A stretch of DNA of 62,624 bases from an uncultured Ignavibacteria bacterium (GCA_937974175.1 CALJIG010000105.1:1-62624); one strand, 5' to 3'. Counted from the stretch's first letter, positions 25,830 through 34,425 are shown. Notes: generated by a model from the letters alone, not told the origin. A program made the numbers and translations.

Positions 25830-26288
25830 ATGAGTAAGAAAGAAATAGAAAAGTTTTTCAGCGATGATGATTTGAAAAAAATCTCACAGGAAATTTGTGA
25901 AATTGAAAAACTTACATCGGGAGAAATTCGTCTAAGCGTGCAGGAAGAAAGAGGCAAACTTGAAAAAGATAAAACTCCAAGGGAGATTGCTTTGCTGGAA
26001 TTTGTACGTCTCGAAATGCATAAAACAAAGGACAGAACGGGAGTGCTAATTCATATATTAATTAATGAAAGAAAATTTGAAATACTCGCTGACGAAGGTA
26101 TCAATAAAAAAATTGAAGAACATATCTGGCATGAAATTAAAGAGCATATGAGAACAGAGTTCCGAAAATCAAATTATCTGGAAGGTGTATTGTTTGCAAT
26201 AAAACTTATAGGTGAAAAACTGAAAGAGGAATTTCCCTGCAATGATGATGATACCGATGAACTATCCAATGATGTTATAATAAAATAG
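25830..26288 (+). CDS. Soluble TPM domain protein
   Basis: 152 aa without signal or span. The TPM-domain body is clear: DLKKISQEICEIEKLTSGEIRLSVQE, RTGVLIHILINERKFEILADEGIN, then HIWHEIKEHMRTEFRKSNYLEGVLFAIKLIGEKL. The acidic tail is NDDDTDEL. It is a stand-alone cytoplasmic TPM, usually found beside the membrane version, as here. The start at ATG 25830 follows the inverted repeat; no Shine-Dalgarno site is seen. Confidence 0.88.
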   Translation: MSKKEIEKFFSDDDLKKISQEICEIEKLTSGEIRLSVQEERGKLEKDKTPREIALLEFVRLEMHKTKDRTGVLIHILINERKFEILADEGINKKIEEHIWHEIKEHMRTEFRKSNYLEGVLFAIKLIGEKLKEEFPCNDDDTDELSNDVIIK

Positions 26289-26397
26289 ATTTTCTATACT
26301 TCCGCTATTGTGCGGATTTATATAGTAACGATTTACCTTCAGTGTAAAATTTAATATGTTATCTTACACTGAATAATTCCATTATGTTTATCTTTGG

Positions 26398-26427
26398 ACC
26401 CCATCCTAAATGATGGGGTTACTTTTT
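26398..26427 (+). terminator. Rho-independent terminator
   Basis: ACCCCATC (26398-26405) / GATGGGGT (26412-26419), then TACTTTTT. An 8-bp inverted repeat CAGTGTAA / TTACACTG (26339-26370) precedes it. Confidence 0.7.
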
Positions 26428-26479
26428 CGTGTGAAAATTATTGTAATGAACAGATAAATAATTTTTGTAATTTACTTAT

Positions 26480-29053
26480 TTGAAGAAAAAAATCCTGTAC
26501 ATATTATTCTTTTTAGTAACTGCCTCTGCAACAGCACAAACCGATAGTCTTAAAACATTTCCGTTAGACTCATTAAACAATTTAAAATCCACAAGTGATA
26601 CAGTTAAAAAACCTTTAACTGATTCCATAAAGAATTCTATACAGAACTCTGTTGATACGCTCAAGCAGGTTCAGTCAGATATTACTGCGCCGATAAATTA
26701 TTCAGCGCGGGACTCCGCTATCTTTGATGTTAAAGCAAAAAAATTATATTTATACAATGATGCACAGCTTATCTATCAGGATTTAAAACTGAACTCAGGA
26801 ATTATCCTTCTTGATAAAGAAGATGAAACACTTGAAGCATACGGAATACCTGACTCAATGAATACAGGTGTATTGGTACAAACTCCCATTATGATACAAG
26901 GCGGTGATAAACTGGAAGGCACAAAGCTGCTTTACAATTTTACCACTAAGCAGGGAAATATTTCTATGGGATTCTCAGAGGCAGATGTAGGCTATTACTA
27001 TGGAGAAAAAATAAAAAAAGTAACTGACGAAGTTTTTTTTATAAAAGACGGATTATATACAACATCAACGGATAGAAAAGACCCGGAGTATTATTTTCTC
27101 TCTCCGAAGATGAAGGTAATAAAAGATGACAGAGTAATAGCTCAGTCAGTGTTTATGTACATAGAAGGCGTACCTGTTTTCTGGCTGCCGTTCGGAGTTT
27201 TCCCGAATAAAACAGGAAGGTCATCGGGACTTATTCCCCCTACATACGGAGATGACGGAACATACGGAACTTACATTGCGCGGCTCGGCTACTTCTGGGC
27301 AATGAGTGATTATTATGATCTTGCATTAACGGGCAGCTGGTTCTCCAGAGGAAGACTGGACTTTAACGGAAGGTTTAGATACGCATTGAAGTATAATTTC
27401 ACGGGACAAATTGAAGGCGGATACTCACGCATAAGGCTGGGAGAAGAAACCGACGTTGATAAATTCGGTTCTGATGAATGGGCATTTACTGTAAATCATT
27501 CACAGGCATTCAGCCCGACTTCAAGGCTTGACGGTAACTTAACCTTTGCCAGCGGCAATGCATATTATCAGAATAACTCAAACAATCTGAACACACTTTT
27601 AAGACAGAATATTCTTTCGAATTTAACATATTCTAAATCCTGGGAAGGAACGCCTTATATCTTTTCATTGAATTATTTCCGCGACCAGAATTTAATAACG
27701 GGAAGCATTAATGAGAATATTCCTTCATTGAATTTCACGATTACGCAAACTTATCCGTTTCAGTCGGCAACATCAACAAGCGATAATAAAAGTCTGTTCG
27801 AATATTTTGCATACAGCTATCAGGGCTCATATCTAAATAACAGAGTTAAGACCGTAATACAGTCAGTGAACGGCGGCGACAGCCTTGAGCTTAGAAATAA
27901 CAGAATGGGCGCTGTGCATAAGGTGAGTTTCAATTTATCCCCACCGTCTCAGTTTGTGAGTATCAGTCCGTTTTTGAATTACACTGAATACTGGTACAGC
28001 AAGTCAGTCGTAAAATCTTATGACCCGTTTACAAATACAATTTTATCACAGGATGTTGACGGATTTAAAACTGCGCGTTCATTTAATATGGGCGTAAGTC
28101 TGCAGACAAAACTGATTGGAATTTTCAATCCGAACATACTGGGCATTAAAGGGATAAGGCATACACTTACTCCGAACATAACATATAGTTTTACTCCGGA
28201 TTTTTCGAAAGACTTCTGGGGATATTATGGCAACTATGTAGATGCTACGGGTAATTTAATAAAATACTCTTTTTTTGATAACGGATTATTCGGCGGACCT
28301 CCTCAGGGTGAGCAGCAGCAAATTAATTTTTCCGTAGGCAACGTATTTGAAATGAAAACAAGGGAGACTGATTCTACGGATAATAAATTTCAGCTGTTGA
28401 ATTTAGATGCAAATATAGGCTATAACTTTGCAGCGGACTCATTAAAATTTTCCGACCTGAATACATCTTTCAGAACGCAGATAGGGAGCTTATTAAATAT
28501 ATCAGGGGGAGCGACGTTCAATCTGTATAAGTTTGACCAGTCAGTTGGAACGAGAATAAATAAATTTTTATTAAGTGATGGAAAGCTCGCAGAACTGACT
28601 TCTTTCAATATCAATTTATCTACAAGTTATAATTTTCTTTTGTCGAGTGATGATAACAGCAAACGGGATACAACTAAAAAATTATTCAGAGATACTATAA
28701 ATGTTGTGAGTTATAATATACCGTTCACGGGAAGTTTGAATTATAATTATTCCGAATCCCGGTCAATACCGACTCAATATTTCCGTTCATCATCGTTATC
28801 AGGAAGTTTGGGGTTCAGCCCAACAGAGAAGTGGAGATTTAATGTTTCAGCGAGTTATGATCTGGTAAATAAATTAATATCTGCGCCGTATGTAACAGCT
28901 TACAGGGATTTGAACTCATGGGAAATGAATTTTAACTGGTATCCGCTGGGAGCGTTTAAAGGATTTAATCTGGAAATAAAAATAAAAGCACCGCAATTGA
29001 AAGATATAAAAATTACAAAGACTACTAATCCGGGAGGACCGTTTGGCTTCTAG
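26480..29053 (+). CDS. lptD: LptD-like LPS assembly outer-membrane protein, TTG start
   Basis: 857 aa from TTG with a signal peptide (cut near TASATAQ). The N-terminal OstA/LptA-like jellyroll begins about residue 70 (INYSARDSAIFDVKAKKLYLYNDAQLIYQDLKLNSG). The central part contains the conserved VPVFWLPFGVFPN and RSSGLIPPTYG segments typical of the Bacteroidota LptD-like family. Long alternating strands of a large beta-barrel fill residues ~260-857. It would insert lipopolysaccharide into the outer leaflet. The gene end is 7 bases from the preferred dapF start. Confidence 0.88.
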   Translation: MKKKILYILFFLVTASATAQTDSLKTFPLDSLNNLKSTSDTVKKPLTDSIKNSIQNSVDTLKQVQSDITAPINYSARDSAIFDVKAKKLYLYNDAQLIYQDLKLNSGIILLDKEDETLEAYGIPDSMNTGVLVQTPIMIQGGDKLEGTKLLYNFTTKQGNISMGFSEADVGYYYGEKIKKVTDEVFFIKDGLYTTSTDRKDPEYYFLSPKMKVIKDDRVIAQSVFMYIEGVPVFWLPFGVFPNKTGRSSGLIPPTYGDDGTYGTYIARLGYFWAMSDYYDLALTGSWFSRGRLDFNGRFRYALKYNFTGQIEGGYSRIRLGEETDVDKFGSDEWAFTVNHSQAFSPTSRLDGNLTFASGNAYYQNNSNNLNTLLRQNILSNLTYSKSWEGTPYIFSLNYFRDQNLITGSINENIPSLNFTITQTYPFQSATSTSDNKSLFEYFAYSYQGSYLNNRVKTVIQSVNGGDSLELRNNRMGAVHKVSFNLSPPSQFVSISPFLNYTEYWYSKSVVKSYDPFTNTILSQDVDGFKTARSFNMGVSLQTKLIGIFNPNILGIKGIRHTLTPNITYSFTPDFSKDFWGYYGNYVDATGNLIKYSFFDNGLFGGPPQGEQQQINFSVGNVFEMKTRETDSTDNKFQLLNLDANIGYNFAADSLKFSDLNTSFRTQIGSLLNISGGATFNLYKFDQSVGTRINKFLLSDGKLAELTSFNINLSTSYNFLLSSDDNSKRDTTKKLFRDTINVVSYNIPFTGSLNYNYSESRSIPTQYFRSSSLSGSLGFSPTEKWRFNVSASYDLVNKLISAPYVTAYRDLNSWEMNFNWYPLGAFKGFNLEIKIKAPQLKDIKITKTTNPGGPFGF

Positions 29054-29060
29054 AATAATA

Positions 29061-29882
29061 ATGAAATACACCGGCGCAGGAAATAATTTTATAATGATAA
29101 ATAATCTTGACCTGAAAATTAATAACTATGAATTTATTGTGCGTGATTTATGCGCTCAGAATGAGAACAATGAAATTGACGGAGTGATATTTGTGGAGAC
29201 TACAATGAAGGCCGATTTGAAGATGAACTATTTTAACCGAGACGGAAGCAGCGGCTCATTATGCGGCAACGGTTTAAGATGTACAGTGAGATATTCCCTG
29301 GATGAAAAACTTACTAAGAAAACTAAATTAACTGTTGAGGCAGTTGATAAAATTTATGGATGCGAAGTTGTTGATGAAAAAAATATTCGGGTTGAAATGC
29401 CGGACCCGGCAATAGTAAATCCTTCGTTTAAGCTGAAAGTAAATTTCGGTGAGTGGTGGGAAGAGCTTGAATGTGCCTATGTAGATTGCGGCTCGCCGCA
29501 TGTAGTAGTATTTATCGATGATATAAAAAATCCGAGAGTGAAAGAATTAAGCGATGTGAATATAGAAGAGTGGGGAAGAAATATAAGAATGCACCGTGAC
29601 CTTATGCCTGAAGGCGCGAATGTAAATTTTGTAAAGATTGCCGGTGACGATGAAATACATGCAAGAACATTTGAACGCGGAGTAGAGAGGGAAACCTTAT
29701 CGAGCGGTACAGGCTCAATATCCAATGCTATTATTGCTTACATAAAAAGAAATGTTAATACTCCTGTGAAAGTTTTACCTAAGTACGGTGAGTATATAAC
29801 AATAAATTTTTCTGAAAAAGATTTTGAAGCTGAAGGTAAGATAAAATATCTTACTATCACCGGCGGCGCAAACAGGATTTAA
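29061..29882 (+). CDS. dapF: Diaminopimelate epimerase-like protein with Ser at the second catalytic Cys
   Basis: 273 aa from the ATG at 29061 (MKYTGAGNNFI), preferred over the TTG at 29043 because DapF proteins start at this motif. The first catalytic Cys is present in LCGNGLRC. The second, normally in A-C-G-T-G, reads S-S-G-T-G, encoded TCG AGC GGT ACA GGC (29699-29713). AGC differs from the Cys codon TGC by one base. Both Cys are required for epimerisation of L,L- to meso-DAP in characterised DapF. The enzyme may have changed reaction, or the site varies in this lineage. It follows lptD by 7 bases. Confidence 0.85.
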   Translation: MKYTGAGNNFIMINNLDLKINNYEFIVRDLCAQNENNEIDGVIFVETTMKADLKMNYFNRDGSSGSLCGNGLRCTVRYSLDEKLTKKTKLTVEAVDKIYGCEVVDEKNIRVEMPDPAIVNPSFKLKVNFGEWWEELECAYVDCGSPHVVVFIDDIKNPRVKELSDVNIEEWGRNIRMHRDLMPEGANVNFVKIAGDDEIHARTFERGVERETLSSGTGSISNAIIAYIKRNVNTPVKVLPKYGEYITINFSEKDFEAEGKIKYLTITGGANRI

Positions 29883-29936
29883 ATTTCACCCCTTCAGATA
29901 CTATAACTTTTCAATAAATCTTCCGTAATACTGATT

Positions 29937-29950
29937 TATATAAGGGCTTA
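29937..29950. promoter_or_regulatory. Second copy of the TAAGGGCTTATG motif
   Basis: TATAAGGGCTTATG with context TGATTTATA upstream, as at 9757-9779. It lies 132 bases upstream of the TrmB-type regulator. Confidence 0.3.
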
Positions 29951-29985
29951 TGCATAACCTGTAAAAGTGTTCTTTTAAAATAGAC

Positions 29986-30060
29986 AACATTTTTACCTGA
30001 AAAAAGGACTTGACAAATAAATGAAAAAAAGTCAAATTGCTGATAGACGTAAAAATGTTT
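29986..30060. promoter_or_regulatory. 11-bp inverted repeat around a putative promoter
   Basis: AACATTTTTAC (29986-29996) and GTAAAAATGTT (30050-30060) form perfect inverted arms around TTGACA (30011-30016). They lie 21 bases or more before the regulator start and are possible operator halves. Confidence 0.4.
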
Positions 30061-30081
30061 TAAACCTAACGGACAACAGAT

Positions 30082-30981
30082 TTGCAACAGGACAATTTAA
30101 TAGAAAAATTACAGAGCTTAGGATTCAAGGAATATGAATCTAAAGTCTTCATGGTTCTCCTGACAAACTCCTCGCTTAGCGCATCCGAGATAGCGGAGAA
30201 GGCCAAGATAAGAAGAACTGCTGTGTATGAAATATTAAAAACTTTTGCCGAAAAAGGTTACTGCAACGTTATAGAAACAAATACTATTCTTAAGTACGAG
30301 ATTATAAATCCAAGGATTATCCTAGATAAGATTCAGGCAGATTTTAACATAGAAAATGAGCAGCGATTAGGAAACTTAAAGGATACCTTTAAAAATCTGA
30401 TGCCGCTTTATAAATCTGAAACTGATGAAAGCGATAATACTGTTAACATAGAACTTATAAGAGGTTTTAATAAACACCGCACAGCAAAGTTTATTGAGCT
30501 TCTTAACAATGCAAAAGAAGAAATTCTTTTTATGGTAAGATTTGAAATGTTTGTTTCAAAAGAACTTGACCAGACTGCAGTGAATTTTATTAAATCCGGC
30601 GGAATGATAAAATCTATCTATGAAGCCAGTTTCAATTTTAAAATCATTGACAGAAATGAAAATGTTTCTATTGCAACTGTTGACGGATTTCTTGACCTTT
30701 GCGAATATTACGAGAAGAACGGTGAAAAACTTAAAATATCGCAGTTAGAGCTTCCTAATATTACAATTTTTGACAGAGAGATAGTATTTATAAACATCGA
30801 CCCCAAAGACATACCAAGACACAGCAGAGCCGATATAATAATCAGGAATAAAGATTTTGCAATGCGAATGATGGATTTATTTAATTATTATTGGAGCCAG
30901 GCTTACACCACGAAGGAATTTAAGAAAATTCAAAAGCAATTCGATTTAAAAGAGAGTATTAAAGAAGTTTTAGAAAAATAG
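30082..30981 (+). CDS. TrmB family transcriptional regulator, TTG start
   Basis: 299 aa from TTG (the region is open with no closer ATG). The N-terminal winged helix (LQSLGFKEYESKVFMVLLTNSSLSASEIAEKAKIRRTAVYEILKTF) is the TrmB/MarR-like DNA-binding domain. A coiled linker follows near residues 95-125 and the C-terminal ~180 residues form the effector domain (EEILFMVRFEMF ... FDREIVFINID). TrmB-type regulators usually bind sugars. No transporter sits next to it. A symmetric upstream region may be an autoregulatory site. Confidence 0.85.
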   Translation: MQQDNLIEKLQSLGFKEYESKVFMVLLTNSSLSASEIAEKAKIRRTAVYEILKTFAEKGYCNVIETNTILKYEIINPRIILDKIQADFNIENEQRLGNLKDTFKNLMPLYKSETDESDNTVNIELIRGFNKHRTAKFIELLNNAKEEILFMVRFEMFVSKELDQTAVNFIKSGGMIKSIYEASFNFKIIDRNENVSIATVDGFLDLCEYYEKNGEKLKISQLELPNITIFDREIVFINIDPKDIPRHSRADIIIRNKDFAMRMMDLFNYYWSQAYTTKEFKKIQKQFDLKESIKEVLEK

Positions 30982-31046
30982 TTGTCACTTTAATTTAAAA
31001 TTAGTGTCAAAGTAATAAATTAAACAATATCTCCCTCGGAGGATTT

Positions 31047-31832
31047 ATGAAAAAATTATTCACTATTTTATTGCTTACAATAGTTAATCTCAGTTTGTTC
31101 AACGGGCTATTGAAAGCAGGCAACAATATCGTTATAAAAGGAAATGTGTATTATAAAAATACAATAACTCCCGTAAATAATGCTGTTGTGAAACTGTATT
31201 TTGTAAATCCTGATCTTACAACTTATAAAGTTTTAGAATCAATATCAGTAAATAGTAAGGGAGAGTATTCTTTTACATCTTTACAATTGAAATCAGAAGA
31301 TAAAGTAAGGATTGGAGCGTATGCAAACGATATCAATGAATTCGACAGAATAAGCATTGGTAATAATCCGTTGACCACAGATGAATTTGCGGAATTAGGA
31401 GCATATGCAAACGATCTGACAATGGATTGCGGACATCAGTTAGGCGAGATTTATTCAAAAACTACTTCAGTAGATTTAAATTCAGTCAGTACAAGTAATG
31501 TTAATTTATATATAGAAAAAGAAGCACTTGTCACAGATGATTTTGGCGGCGGCATAGGTACTTATCCAAGAGAACCAATATTAAATCAGAATTACCCGAA
31601 TCCTTTTAATCCGACAACAAACATACAGTTCGGAATTCCGCAGCAGTCTTTTGTATCATTGAAAGTATACGATATGTCCGGCAAGCTGGTAGCTGAACTT
31701 GTAAACGAAATAAAAGATAAAGGCTATTACACAGTTAAGTTTGACGGTGCGAATTTAGCATCAGGATTCTATATCTACAGATTATCAGCAGGTGATTTTA
31801 CCTCTATAAAGAAGATGAGTCTTATAAAGTAA
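31047..31832 (+). CDS. Small T9SS-sorted exported protein
   Basis: 261 aa with a GGAGG-type ribosome site 7 bases upstream (CTCGGAGGATTTATG) and a signal peptide (LFTILLLTIVNLSLFNGLLKAG). Residues ~28-110 form a carboxypeptidase-regulatory / Ig-like beta domain (IVIKGNVYYKNTITPVNNAVVKLYF ... SVNSKGEYSFTSLQL). The C-terminal ~80 residues are a T9SS sorting domain (YPNPFNPTTNIQFGIP ... SGFYIYRLSAG ... KKMSLIK). Probably a surface protein. The binding target is unknown. Confidence 0.85.
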   Translation: MKKLFTILLLTIVNLSLFNGLLKAGNNIVIKGNVYYKNTITPVNNAVVKLYFVNPDLTTYKVLESISVNSKGEYSFTSLQLKSEDKVRIGAYANDINEFDRISIGNNPLTTDEFAELGAYANDLTMDCGHQLGEIYSKTTSVDLNSVSTSNVNLYIEKEALVTDDFGGGIGTYPREPILNQNYPNPFNPTTNIQFGIPQQSFVSLKVYDMSGKLVAELVNEIKDKGYYTVKFDGANLASGFYIYRLSAGDFTSIKKMSLIK

Positions 31833-31872
31833 GAGAAGTGAAACTTAGTTAGAAGTTTGAAGTAAAAAGAAA

Positions 31873-31896
31873 AAGCCGGATGAGGGCATCCGGCTT
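31873..31896. other. Perfect 10-bp stem-loop
   Basis: AAGCCGGATG / CATCCGGCTT, loop AGGG. The T-tract lies on the minus strand only, so it is a poor plus-strand terminator. Confidence 0.6.
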
Positions 31897-31999
31897 ATCA
31901 AAAAAGAGAATTTAAAAATCGTAACCCGGCAAGGTTAAATTTCACAAAGATGACGAGGCATCTCTGTTTTCTCTTAATAGCAAAATAGACAAAATTTTT

Positions 32000-32563
32000 T
32001 ATAAATGTAAAGGACAAAACCAAAGCACCAATAAAGCTTTTAAAAGGTTCACTTTACATCAGATATATAAAAGAGTTCTTTATTATAAAATAAAGTTTGA
32101 AAAGTTTTGAGTTACAACTTATGAGGGGGTTGTAATTCAACGGGGAGAATGAAGCTGACAAAGTTTACCGGAATTCACGGGTTGAGGGGCTTTGTAGTTT
32201 TCCACTAAAATGGAATATCGACTTTGAGGGAAGTAGATATATCCGAAGGTTGGCGGAAATTCTCCCAAAAGTTTAATGAAGTTTTGATTTCACGGAGTTG
32301 AGGGGCTTTGTAGAAATCAGCTAAGAAGCGAAAGCTTCTGTACCCGTGCATATCAACTGTGAGGGGAGTTGATATGATTAGGGCTCCGGGAGAATCTATG
32401 ATTCTCCCCCAAGTTTGATGCAGGTTATGTTTAAGTACTGCCTGCCTAAACCACCCGGAGAAGCATCAAATCTCCGGGATAAGTGTGATACTGTAAAAAT
32501 AATTCTTCAAAACTGTAATCCTTTCTCCTAAAGCATCCTGATTGTGCAGGATGCTTTTTTTAT
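32000..32563 (+). ncRNA. Large structured noncoding RNA candidate with repeated UGAGGGG motifs
   Basis: The 813-base gap 31833-32645 has no coding frame but dense structure. TGTAAAG/CTTTACA (32006-32058) encloses AACC/GGTT and AAAGC/GCTTT. TTACAAC/GTTGTAA (32112-32135) has a loop with TGAGGGG. GGGAGAAT/ATTCTCCC closes a multibranch domain (about 32144-32265). TTCCA/TGGAA and TATCxACTT/AAGTxGATA hairpins sit inside it. A second domain has TGATTTC/GAAATCA, AGAAGC-GAAA-GCTTCT and ATATCAACT/AGTTGATAT. GGGAGAAT/ATTCTCCC and CCGGAGA/TCTCCGG hairpins follow. TGAGGG(G/A) occurs at 32122, 32183, 32225, 32299 and 32360. A strong plus-strand terminator ends it. No known class recognised. Confidence 0.55.
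32532..32563 (+). terminator. Terminator of the structured RNA
   Basis: AGCATCCTG (32532-32540) / CAGGATGCT (32547-32555), 6-base loop, then TTTTTTATT. Confidence 0.85.
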
Positions 32564-32612
32564 TACGATAAATTTTCCCGCATTTCGTTTTTCCTTTATA
32601 AGATAATTTGTA

Positions 32613-32634
32613 AATGTTAATTTTGGTTAACATT
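32613..32634. promoter_or_regulatory. Operator-like inverted repeat before proline dehydrogenase
   Basis: AATGTTAA (32613-32620) / TTAACATT (32627-32634), 6-base centre, ending 11 bases before the ATG at 32646. Confidence 0.45.
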
Positions 32635-32645
32635 AAATCATATTA

Positions 32646-33545
32646 ATGAACTTCCTTAATAAAGCCCTGGTAAATACCATTCCGATATTACCCAAAAGTT
32701 TAGTAAGAGTTTTTGCAAATAAATACATCGCCGGTGATAATATAGGTGAAGCCGTTAAAACCGTTAAGGAACTGAACGGGAAAAAATTCATGGCTACTAT
32801 GGATGTGCTTGGCGAAAGTATAACTTCTAAAGAGGAAGCAATAAAGTCCAAAGATGAATCAATAGAAGTTCTTGATGCAATTAAAAAAAATAATCTTGAT
32901 TCAAACCTCTCGGTAAAGCTTACAATGCTGGGACTGAAAACTGATTATGCTATGTGCACAAGCCTGTTCAATGAAATTCTTGAGCATGCAAAGAGCCTGA
33001 ATATTTTTGTAAGAATAGATATGGAAGAATCTGCGGTAACGGATATTACTATACAGATGTTTGAAGAGATGAGAAAAAAATTTGATAATGTAGGATTAGT
33101 TTTACAGGCATATCTCAGAAGGACTGAAAAAGATATTATAAGACTTACTGAACAGAAAACTAATTTCAGGATCTGCAAAGGAATTTATATAGAGCCTGAA
33201 GCAATCGCTTTTAAAGGTTATCAGGAAGTAAGAGATAATTATTTGAAAGTTTTAAGACTCGCATTAGAGCGCGGAGCTTATTGCGGTATTGCAACGCACG
33301 ATGATTATTTAATAACCGGAGCTGAAAAAATTGTTAGCGATATGGGTCTTACTAAGCAGCAATATGAATTTCAGATGCTGCTTGGCGTGAGAGAAAATCT
33401 CCGTGACCAGGTACTAAGCAGGGGACATAGAATGAGAATATATGTTCCATTCGGTCAAAGATGGTACGAGTATTCAATAAGAAGATTTCAGGAAAATCCC
33501 AATGTTGCAGGTCAGGTGCTGAAGAGTATTTTTTCCAACGGCTGA
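32646..33545 (+). CDS. Proline dehydrogenase
   Basis: 299 aa monofunctional PRODH of the bacterial type (about 300 aa, no P5C dehydrogenase fusion). The FAD-barrel motifs are present: VKLTMLGLKTDY, IFVRIDMEESAVTD, GLVLQAYLRRTEKD, FRICKGIYIEPEAIAFK, YCGIATHDDYLI, FQMLLGVRENLRDQVLSRGHRMRIYVPFGQRWYEYSIRRFQENP (last segment near residues 240-285). It oxidises proline to pyrroline-5-carboxylate and passes electrons to quinone. An operator-like inverted repeat lies just upstream. Confidence 0.93.
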   Translation: MNFLNKALVNTIPILPKSLVRVFANKYIAGDNIGEAVKTVKELNGKKFMATMDVLGESITSKEEAIKSKDESIEVLDAIKKNNLDSNLSVKLTMLGLKTDYAMCTSLFNEILEHAKSLNIFVRIDMEESAVTDITIQMFEEMRKKFDNVGLVLQAYLRRTEKDIIRLTEQKTNFRICKGIYIEPEAIAFKGYQEVRDNYLKVLRLALERGAYCGIATHDDYLITGAEKIVSDMGLTKQQYEFQMLLGVRENLRDQVLSRGHRMRIYVPFGQRWYEYSIRRFQENPNVAGQVLKSIFSNG

Positions 33546-33566
33546 TAGTCTTGAGTAGTGAGTAGT

Positions 33567-33621
33567 GTGTATTGAGTACTATGCATTGAGTTTTTTTCTC
33601 AATACTCATTACCCAATACAC
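33567..33621. terminator. Convergent hairpin between PRODH and thyX
   Basis: Outer stem GTGTATTG (33567-33574) / CAATACAC (33614-33621) and inner ATTGAG / CTCAAT around a T7 loop. Confidence 0.5.
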
Positions 33622-33628
33622 AATACAA

Positions 33629-34324
33629 TCAATGAGGCTGATTATTTTCAAACCAGATCTTTGTTGTTTCAGGGTATAGTTCCATCATCATCTTTTTCAT
33701 AGCGATAGCATATTGTCTGATCTCCCACTGGGCTGTATCTTCATCACGCAGCTCAATAAAATTCATAATTGCCTGAAAGGAAGCAGTCCAGTAAACTTCA
33801 GTATATTGATTTAAAGGAAGAATCAATCTCGCTTGTTCTTTAGCAACGCCAAGTTCTAAAAGTTTTTCATAGGAGCCGACTATTGACTGCATTATGCCGT
33901 CAAAAATTTTTGTAGCTTCATCCTGATTTTCTATGCTTCCTTCGGATGCCTGTTTGTTATTTTCAGATTGAGCTCTCCAGTTAGTCGGTTTGTAGAAATC
34001 AGTAACAGGAACGTACCGTCCGCTGATTTCATTCCATGCATGATCTTTTGTCATCGAGCTGGAAGTAGTTTCGATGCCGACTACGTGCTTATACCACTGA
34101 CGCATTACAAATTCAGGGGCTTTAATATGGAACTGAACTATTATATGTCTGAATGGAGACCAGTGTTTATTTTTTACAAGGAATTTTACAAGTTTTCTGT
34201 CACCGTCAGTGTATTCGGTTTTTCTTTTTCCGAATGAAACACGCGCAGAATTTACTACAGTTAAATCATTCCCGAGCTTATCAAGTATCTCGAGAAAACC
34301 TTGGTCAAGGACTTCTTCTTTCAA
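33629..34324 (-). CDS. thyX: FAD-dependent thymidylate synthase (ThyX)
   Basis: 231 aa. ThyX landmarks: TVVNSARVSFGK, then FLVKNKHWSPFRHIIVQFHI, MRQWYKHVVG and AWNEISGRYVPV, and the C-terminal REYA-like RQYAIAMKKMM end. The ThyX motif RHRxxSxNExSxR is altered: RQWYKH is separated from NEISGRY by an insertion of about 15 residues (VVGIETTSSSMTKDHAW), a variant known from other phyla. It makes dTMP from dUMP with methylenetetrahydrofolate and NADPH through FAD. Convergent with PRODH. Confidence 0.9.
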   Translation of the reverse strand: MKEEVLDQGFLEILDKLGNDLTVVNSARVSFGKRKTEYTDGDRKLVKFLVKNKHWSPFRHIIVQFHIKAPEFVMRQWYKHVVGIETTSSSMTKDHAWNEISGRYVPVTDFYKPTNWRAQSENNKQASEGSIENQDEATKIFDGIMQSIVGSYEKLLELGVAKEQARLILPLNQYTEVYWTASFQAIMNFIELRDEDTAQWEIRQYAIAMKKMMMELYPETTKIWFENNQPH

Positions 34325-34425
34325 TTTTTTGACTCCGTTATTAAGTGATTTATGGTTAATTTAACGATTTTAATTTTGTATTAATATTAAAAAATTCTGA
34401 AATTCTTAAATATTTTTCTTCTAAA

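Noticed and set aside
29043..29060. TTG start for dapF
   Set aside because: The ATG at 29061 begins the conserved MKYTGAGNNF motif and avoids overlap with lptD.
31873..31896. Plus-strand terminator for the 31047 gene
   Set aside because: No T-tract on the plus strand; kept only as a stem-loop.
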